Shown: positions 59,182-64,000 of the stretch, in pieces
Layout: every line of letters begins with the position of its first letter
How positions within the stretch are numbered: position 1 is the first letter of the stretch
NCBI RefSeq assembly: GCF_016834655.1
Contig: NZ_JAENHP010000006.1
Location: 1-64,000, forward strand
Origin: Paractinoplanes ovalisporus
GTDB lineage: Bacteria; Actinomycetota; Actinomycetes; Mycobacteriales; Micromonosporaceae
DNA: 64,000 nt
Reading direction: 5' to 3'
Made by a program: the position numbers and the translations under genes
The notes under the pieces: model-generated
Told to the model about the DNA's origin: nothing
The model's input: the letters and a program-made list of their open reading frames with translations, nothing else
Database searches by the model: none

Positions 59182-62175
59182 TCAGTAGAGACCTGCGTAA
59201 CTCTGGTAGCCGGTGCCGACGAGCAACCGGTCGCCGAAGGTGCCGGTGCCGGTTCCGAGACGCCGATAGACGTTGCCCGCGGCGTCACGGAGCAGAAGGT
59301 CGTTCTTGCCGTCCTCGTTGAGGTCCCCGGCGCCGACGACCACGTTGTAACCGAGCCAGCCCGTACCGACGACCTTCAAACCGGCCTGGAAGGTGCCGTC
59401 GCCGTTGCCGTAGAGGGCGTACATCGTGCTGGTCGGGTCGTACTGCAGCATGAGGTCGGCTTTGCCGTCGCCGTTGATGTCGCCGTTGCCGACGAACCGG
59501 CTGTAGCCCTTGTAACCGCCCTCGATCTTGGTGGCCGCGTTGAACCCGCCCTTGCCGTTGCCGGTGAAGAGGTAGAGCGCGCCGGTGGACGTCTCGCGGG
59601 CGATCAGGTCGGACTGCCCGTCGCCGCTGACGTCACCGGTGTGGATCAGCGCGTTGTACGAGTTCCAGTTGCCGGGGATGACCAGCGACTTGCTGTTGAC
59701 GTTGGGCGGCCCGCCGTCGCTCAGCAGGACCCGCAGCGAGCCGTCGGAGCGGCGCACCAGCACGTCGTTGCGGTAGTCCTTGCTGATGTCGCCGAACGCC
59801 ACCACCGCGGTCGGCCCCGCCCACGAGCTGATGTGGTTCGTCGGCAGCAGGCTCGTGCCGGGCGGGTTGGTGAAGAACCAGCGGCTGAGGCCCGTGGCGC
59901 TCGGGCTGAGCGCGAGCACGGACGGCCGTCCCTGGCAGTCGTAGCTGTGCAGGGCCGGCATCCCGTCGCAGACGACGACGGTTCCGTTCGCGACCGGGGT
60001 GGTGGTCGCGTCGGCGGTGACGGACAGCGTCCACCGGTACGTCCCGCTGGCCGCCCGCTTGCCCGCGATGGATCCGTTCCAGGTCGCCGCGGTCTCATAG
60101 CGCGTCGGCCCGGAGGCGGGTCCGGTGACGGTGGTCCCGGTACGCACCTGGGTGAGGGTGAGCCGGGCCGAGTCGACCGGCCGGGTCAGCCGCACGGTCG
60201 CCGAGAACGCGTCCGGCAGGGTCACGGTGGTCGGGGCGTAGTGGTAGAGGGCGGTGGGCGCCGACGGGGTCACGCCCGGGTCGACGATGTGCGTGGCGCT
60301 GTCGCCGTCCACCCAGGCGACGTCGCCGCCGAACTTGTCGACGGCCCACGCGATGTTGCGGTCGTCGGTCAGTTCGCCACGCGGGAAAGTGGCCATCGTG
60401 ACCGCGTCGCCCAGCGTGCCCTCGGTGAGGTCGTGGCGTACGAGAGCGCCATTGTCCTCGTGCCGGGCCAGGAAGTTGTCGCCGAGCAGGTGGAGGCCCG
60501 CCGGGACCGGGATGTTCCGGCCACCGACCTTGTCGTAGACGCCGGCCGGGCCGCTCGCGCCGCACGTCCAGTAGAGGTGCCGGGCGGTTGCCTGGACCTC
60601 GGTGGCGGTGCAGTCCGATCCGGTGCTGACCGTGGTGCCGGCCAGCCCGCTGTCCAGGTCCTTGCCCTGGATGGTGCCGGCCCCGGTGGCGGTCCACAGT
60701 GTGTCGAACCACAGGGCGGCGCCGGTCACCGGGCCGGTCGAAAGGACGGTTCCGTCGTACCGCACGACGTACTGCCGATCCGGACCGGTGCCGTTGACGA
60801 TCCGGAAGCGGTTCGAGGCGTCGACCACGGTTCCGCCGGTGGACGGCAGGGGCGTGGCGGTGATGTGCGAGGTCGATTCGGTCGACGTCATCAGCGAGAC
60901 CTCGGACGGGTCGGCCCTCATGTAGGACGTCCCGGTGGCGAAGCCGTCCACGGTGCGTACGCAGGTCTCGCCGGTCTGGCACGGAATCGGGTCGTGCAGG
61001 GCGTGCTCCGGGGCGGCCGGACTGCCGGGTCCCGCGGCGAACTGGTGGGCGGAGAGGCGGTACTCCGTGGCCTCACCGGGACGGTGCCGCGCCGTGACGC
61101 GGCGCAGCATGCCCGAGCTGAGCGTGACCCCGGCGTTGATCCTCGGCCCGGTCAGGGACAGAACCACCGGCTGGCCGTCGGCGTCGGCCCGGCGAACGGC
61201 CCAGTCGGCCGGTCCGGAACCGCCGACGAACAGCACACCCTCCGGCGCCTGGACGATCTCTTCGTTCGCCTCGGCCACCTTCGCCGGGGTGGTGTTGTCG
61301 CGGGTGAACCGCCACAGACCATCCCGCGTGGGGCTCGGATTCTGGACGACGACATCGCGCCCGGCGAGCCCGGCCCGATGGGTGTAATAGCCGTCGGGCA
61401 GGGTGATGGTGTCCGGCTCGTCGGTGAGCGCCGACCGGGAGAACGTCTTGGCCGCGGCCGGGAGCAACAGCCCGACACGGTCCTCGGTCAGCACCACCCG
61501 GGAGGCGGCGCCGGCGGCGGGCATCAGTTCGGTCCGGCCGGTGCTCGCGTCCAGCAGGCCGTAACGGGTGCCGAACGAGCCGCCGAAGCGGAGCACGGCA
61601 TGGGTGTCGTCGCCGGCCTCGATCGTGATGTTGGACGTGCCCTCGGGAACGCCGGTGACGGGGGTCGTCGTGGTCGTGCCGTCCGCCGCCGTCCGCTGCA
61701 GTTCGGCCTCGTAGATGGCGACGAGCAGCAGCGAGTCGCCGATGAGGCGGAAGTACTGCCGGTCGTTGGGCTTGGTCACCGCGCGCCATGTCATGGTGCC
61801 GAGGTCGAGCGTCTGACGGGTCGTCCCGGAGCTCGGGTGGCCCGGGGTCGACGTCCCGACGCCGATGACGTCGCCGCCCATGCCGGTGATCGACCCGGCG
61901 CCGACGCCGTCGAGGGCGTCGACCACGGTGGTGACCCGGTCGGCGTAACGGGTCCACAGCCACGGCGTCGAGCTCATGCGGCGATGCAGGAATCCGGTTG
62001 TCCCGGCGAAGACCGGGAGGTCGCGCTGGTAGTCGGCGGTGTCGTTCGGGTAGGCCGGGGCAGGGACGACGGTCACCTCGGACGGCGCGGTGGCCGCCTG
62101 AGCGATGCCGGGAACGGTCAGACCGCCGCCGGCGACGATGACGACGCCGGCGGCGGCCGCAAAAGCTTTCTTCAT
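59182..62175 (-). CDS. Secreted FG-GAP/VCBS repeat protein, copy 3
   Basis: A 997-residue paralogue with signal peptide (MKKAFAAAAGVVIVAGGGLT). The C-terminal units read DVSGDGQSDLIARETSTG, DINGDGKADLMLQYDPTS and DLNEDGKNDLLLRD. It ends YQSYAGLY rather than YQQYSGIY and is the most divergent of the four in the Ig-like and FG-GAP parts. ATG 62175 with AGGGAA. 14 bases before copy 2, consistent with one operon of four genes. Confidence 0.82.
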   Translation of the reverse strand: MKKAFAAAAGVVIVAGGGLTVPGIAQAATAPSEVTVVPAPAYPNDTADYQRDLPVFAGTTGFLHRRMSSTPWLWTRYADRVTTVVDALDGVGAGSITGMGGDVIGVGTSTPGHPSSGTTRQTLDLGTMTWRAVTKPNDRQYFRLIGDSLLLVAIYEAELQRTAADGTTTTTPVTGVPEGTSNITIEAGDDTHAVLRFGGSFGTRYGLLDASTGRTELMPAAGAASRVVLTEDRVGLLLPAAAKTFSRSALTDEPDTITLPDGYYTHRAGLAGRDVVVQNPSPTRDGLWRFTRDNTTPAKVAEANEEIVQAPEGVLFVGGSGPADWAVRRADADGQPVVLSLTGPRINAGVTLSSGMLRRVTARHRPGEATEYRLSAHQFAAGPGSPAAPEHALHDPIPCQTGETCVRTVDGFATGTSYMRADPSEVSLMTSTESTSHITATPLPSTGGTVVDASNRFRIVNGTGPDRQYVVRYDGTVLSTGPVTGAALWFDTLWTATGAGTIQGKDLDSGLAGTTVSTGSDCTATEVQATARHLYWTCGASGPAGVYDKVGGRNIPVPAGLHLLGDNFLARHEDNGALVRHDLTEGTLGDAVTMATFPRGELTDDRNIAWAVDKFGGDVAWVDGDSATHIVDPGVTPSAPTALYHYAPTTVTLPDAFSATVRLTRPVDSARLTLTQVRTGTTVTGPASGPTRYETAATWNGSIAGKRAASGTYRWTLSVTADATTTPVANGTVVVCDGMPALHSYDCQGRPSVLALSPSATGLSRWFFTNPPGTSLLPTNHISSWAGPTAVVAFGDISKDYRNDVLVRRSDGSLRVLLSDGGPPNVNSKSLVIPGNWNSYNALIHTGDVSGDGQSDLIARETSTGALYLFTGNGKGGFNAATKIEGGYKGYSRFVGNGDINGDGKADLMLQYDPTSTMYALYGNGDGTFQAGLKVVGTGWLGYNVVVGAGDLNEDGKNDLLLRDAAGNVYRRLGTGTGTFGDRLLVGTGYQSYAGLY

Positions 62176-62186
62176 GATTCCCTGTG

Positions 62187-64000
62187 TCAGTAGATGCCGG
62201 AGTACTGCTGGTATCCGGTGCCGATCTGGGTCCGGTCGCCGAAGGTCCCGTTGCCGGTGCCGAACCGGCGGAACAGGTTGCCGGCGGTGTCGCGCAGGAC
62301 GAGGTCGTTCCGGCCGTCCTCGTTGATGTCGCCGGCGCCGATCACGACGTTGTAGCCGAGCCAGCCGGTGCCGACGACCTTGAGACCGGCCTGGAAGGTG
62401 CCGTCGCCGTTGCCGTAAAGGGCGTACATGGTGCTGGTCGGGTCGTACTGCATCATCAGGTCGGCCTTGCCGTCGCCGTTGATGTCGCCGTTGCCGACGA
62501 ACCGGCTGTAGCCCTTGTAACCGCCCTCGATCTTGACGCTCGCGTTGAACCCGCCGGTGCCGTTGCCGGTGAACAGGAACAGCGCACCCGAGTCGCGGTC
62601 ACGGGCGACCAGGTCGGAGCGCCCGTCCCCGTTCAGGTCACCGGTGTGGACGAGGGCGTCGTAGACGTTCCAGTTGCCCGGGATCAGCACCGACGAGTTG
62701 CTGCCGAACGGCGCCTGGTCGCCGCCGAGGTAGGCGCGCAGGCTGCCGTCCGAGCGCCGGACCAGCAGGTCGTTGCGGTGGTCCTGGTTGATGTCGCCGA
62801 ACGGCACCAGGCCGTTGAGCGCGCCCAGCGACTCCGGGCCGCCGTCGAGCAGCAGGGGATTGGTGGGGCTGCCCTGTTCGAAGAACCACCAGGAGCCCCG
62901 GCCGGTCGAGGCGCTGGTCAGCGTCAGCAGCGACGGCTGGCCGGTGCACTCGTAGCTGTGCAGGGGCGGGGTGCCGCCGCAGAACACGGAGAAGATCCCG
63001 TCAGCCACCTCGGAGGTGCGTCCGTCCACTGTGCCGGAGATCGCCCACCGGTAGAGGCCCTGGGTGGCCCGCTTGCCGTCGACCATGCCGTCCCACGAGA
63101 GGGCCGCGGTGACCCGGGCCGGGCCACCGGTGGTGCGGGCCGAGACCTTTCCCGTACGGACGGAGGTGACCGTCAGCGTGGACGAGGTGATCGGACGGGA
63201 CAGCTGGGCGCTCGCGGTGAACGTGCCCGGCATGGTGAGACGTCCGGTGTCGGTGGACGAGGGCCCGACCGGGTCGGACGGGTCGACGCCCGGGTCGACG
63301 ATGTGCACCGCGTTGCCCGGGTCGACCCAGGCCACGTCGCCGCCGAACCGGTCGACCGTCCACGAGATGTGGCGGTCGTCGGCCAGCTCACCGCGCGGGA
63401 AGGTGGCCATGGCGACCGGCTCACCCAGCGTGCCACCGGTCAGGTCGTAGCGCAGCAGGGCGCCGCCGGCGTCGTGCCGCACGAGGTAGTTGTCGCCGAG
63501 CAGGAACTGATGCCCGGCCGGAACCGGGATGCTCTTCTTGGCGGCCAGGTCGTAGACACCGGCCGGCCCCTGCTGACCGCAGCTCCAATAGAGGTGCTTG
63601 CCGGTCGCCTGCACCTCGGCCGCCTGGCAGGGCGCGCCGGTGCTGATCAGCTTGTTGTCGGGGTTGCTGATCCGCAGGTCCCAGGGCGCGAGCACGCCGT
63701 CGGGCTGGGCGCGCCACAGGGTGTCGAACCACAGCGAGGCGGCCGGGGTGCCGGGGAAGGACCGCCAGTCGCCGTCGGCCTGGTAGGCCCACTGCGAGGT
63801 CGGCGTGTTGACCAGCCGGAAGCCGGGCGAGGCGTCGACCAGCGAGGCGTCGGTGGTCTGCAGGTCCCAGGCGGTGTCGCCCGGGGTCGAGCTGCGCATC
63901 AGGCGGTTGCGGGGGCCGGAGGCCACATAGGAGGCGCCCTGGCTGTTGGAGCCGTCCACCATCCGTACGCAGGTGGCCCCGGTCTCGCACGGCAGCGGGT
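62187..64000 (-). CDS. Secreted FG-GAP/VCBS repeat protein, copy 4 (5' end outside window)
   Basis: At least 603 residues of a fourth paralogue; the start and signal peptide lie beyond the right edge. The visible part begins in the propeller region (PLPCETGATCVRMVDGSNSQ), passes the conserved HISWTVDRFGGDVAWVDPGN, the Ig-like part, and ends in FG-GAP units (DLNGDGRSDLVARDRDSG, DINGDGKADLMMQYDPTS, DINEDGRNDLVLRD) and YQQYSGIY. 11 bases before copy 3. Confidence 0.82.
   Translation of the reverse strand, partial: PLPCETGATCVRMVDGSNSQGASYVASGPRNRLMRSSTPGDTAWDLQTTDASLVDASPGFRLVNTPTSQWAYQADGDWRSFPGTPAASLWFDTLWRAQPDGVLAPWDLRISNPDNKLISTGAPCQAAEVQATGKHLYWSCGQQGPAGVYDLAAKKSIPVPAGHQFLLGDNYLVRHDAGGALLRYDLTGGTLGEPVAMATFPRGELADDRHISWTVDRFGGDVAWVDPGNAVHIVDPGVDPSDPVGPSSTDTGRLTMPGTFTASAQLSRPITSSTLTVTSVRTGKVSARTTGGPARVTAALSWDGMVDGKRATQGLYRWAISGTVDGRTSEVADGIFSVFCGGTPPLHSYECTGQPSLLTLTSASTGRGSWWFFEQGSPTNPLLLDGGPESLGALNGLVPFGDINQDHRNDLLVRRSDGSLRAYLGGDQAPFGSNSSVLIPGNWNVYDALVHTGDLNGDGRSDLVARDRDSGALFLFTGNGTGGFNASVKIEGGYKGYSRFVGNGDINGDGKADLMMQYDPTSTMYALYGNGDGTFQAGLKVVGTGWLGYNVVIGAGDINEDGRNDLVLRDTAGNLFRRFGTGNGTFGDRTQIGTGYQQYSGIY

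Noticed and set aside
59143-62193. A 1016-residue open frame on the + strand opposite FG-GAP copy 3
   Set aside because: It mirrors the real gene in the antisense frame typical for GC-rich DNA, is made of Arg/Gly/Val-rich low-complexity sequence and has no domain, whereas the opposite strand has a signal peptide and FG-GAP motifs.
53200-63000. Regularly repeated short DNA blocks suggesting a CRISPR-like array
   Set aside because: The repeats are in frame, encode FG-GAP motifs and are spaced by coding sequence of variable size; no cas genes.

Overview
The window is GC-rich (roughly 70%) chromosomal DNA with dense, short-spaced genes, frequent 4-bp start/stop overlaps (ATGA, GTGA) and many GTG or TTG starts. 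The gene families (ALF-repeat secreted proteins, an FxSxx-COOH RiPP cluster, zf-HC2 and CGNR proteins, divergent ECF sigma factor and Ser/Thr kinase, long secreted FG-GAP proteins, an RsbR/S/T stressosome operon) point to a filamentous actinobacterium, most likely Micromonosporaceae (Actinoplanes-like). The genus is an inference; no lineage-specific marker was used.

Layout. 1-150: the 3' end of a 5S rRNA gene and a strong terminator, so the window starts just downstream of an rRNA operon. 255-8.0 kb: secreted beta-propeller phytase, ECF sigma factor divergent from a membrane Ser/Thr kinase, two lipoproteins, two coupled GT4 glycosyltransferases of the mannolipid type, and a small secreted protein. 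8.1-13.5 kb: three ALF-repeat secreted proteins (two in an operon sharing a 111-bp identical block) and a decayed trypsin-like protease. 13.7-21.6 kb: a HTH-transmembrane protein, an EamA exporter with two tiny downstream genes facing an Lrp regulator, a MerR-controlled metal(loid)-type operon with a visible MerR-style promoter, a nucleoside hydrolase, and a small membrane protein/histidine kinase/response regulator operon. 21.8-25.8 kb: an accessory patch: a broken AAA/DUF4143 ATPase, tRNA-Lys, then a three-gene operon (PD-(D/E)xK-methylase fusion, HsdS-like specificity protein, HEPN-motif protein) that looks like an undescribed defence system. 25.8-32.4 kb: universal stress protein and a glycerol regulon (two divergent glpK copies, IclR regulator with a perfect 19-bp palindrome at its start codon, glpD). 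32.6-42.2 kb: an FxSxx-COOH RiPP cluster (precursor, radical SAM/SPASM maturase, HExxH hydroxylase-type protein) flanked by two large NB-ARC/TPR proteins and a third TPR protein. 42.3-47.4 kb: PH-like protein, soluble transhydrogenase, CGNR regulator, zf-HC2 membrane protein, MscL, STAS anti-sigma antagonist. 47.6-53.2 kb: a six-gene stressosome/partner-switching operon (RsbR, RsbS, RsbT, ATPase-phosphatase, histidine kinase, receiver-phosphatase). 53.2-64.0 kb: four tandem paralogues of a ~1000-residue secreted FG-GAP/VCBS protein, the last cut by the window edge.

How the pieces fit together. The glycerol genes form a unit: uptake product is phosphorylated by GlpK and oxidised by GlpD, under IclR. 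The stressosome operon carries sensing (RsbR/RsbS), the switch kinase (RsbT), and output phosphatase/two-component modules, while the separate STAS gene at 47.1 kb may be one of its targets. The RiPP genes are co-directional and translationally coupled (precursor to maturase to hydroxylase). The putative defence operon is also fully coupled by overlaps, next to a tRNA and a decayed ATPase, as expected for mobile accessory DNA. No insertion sequence, integrase or CRISPR array was seen.
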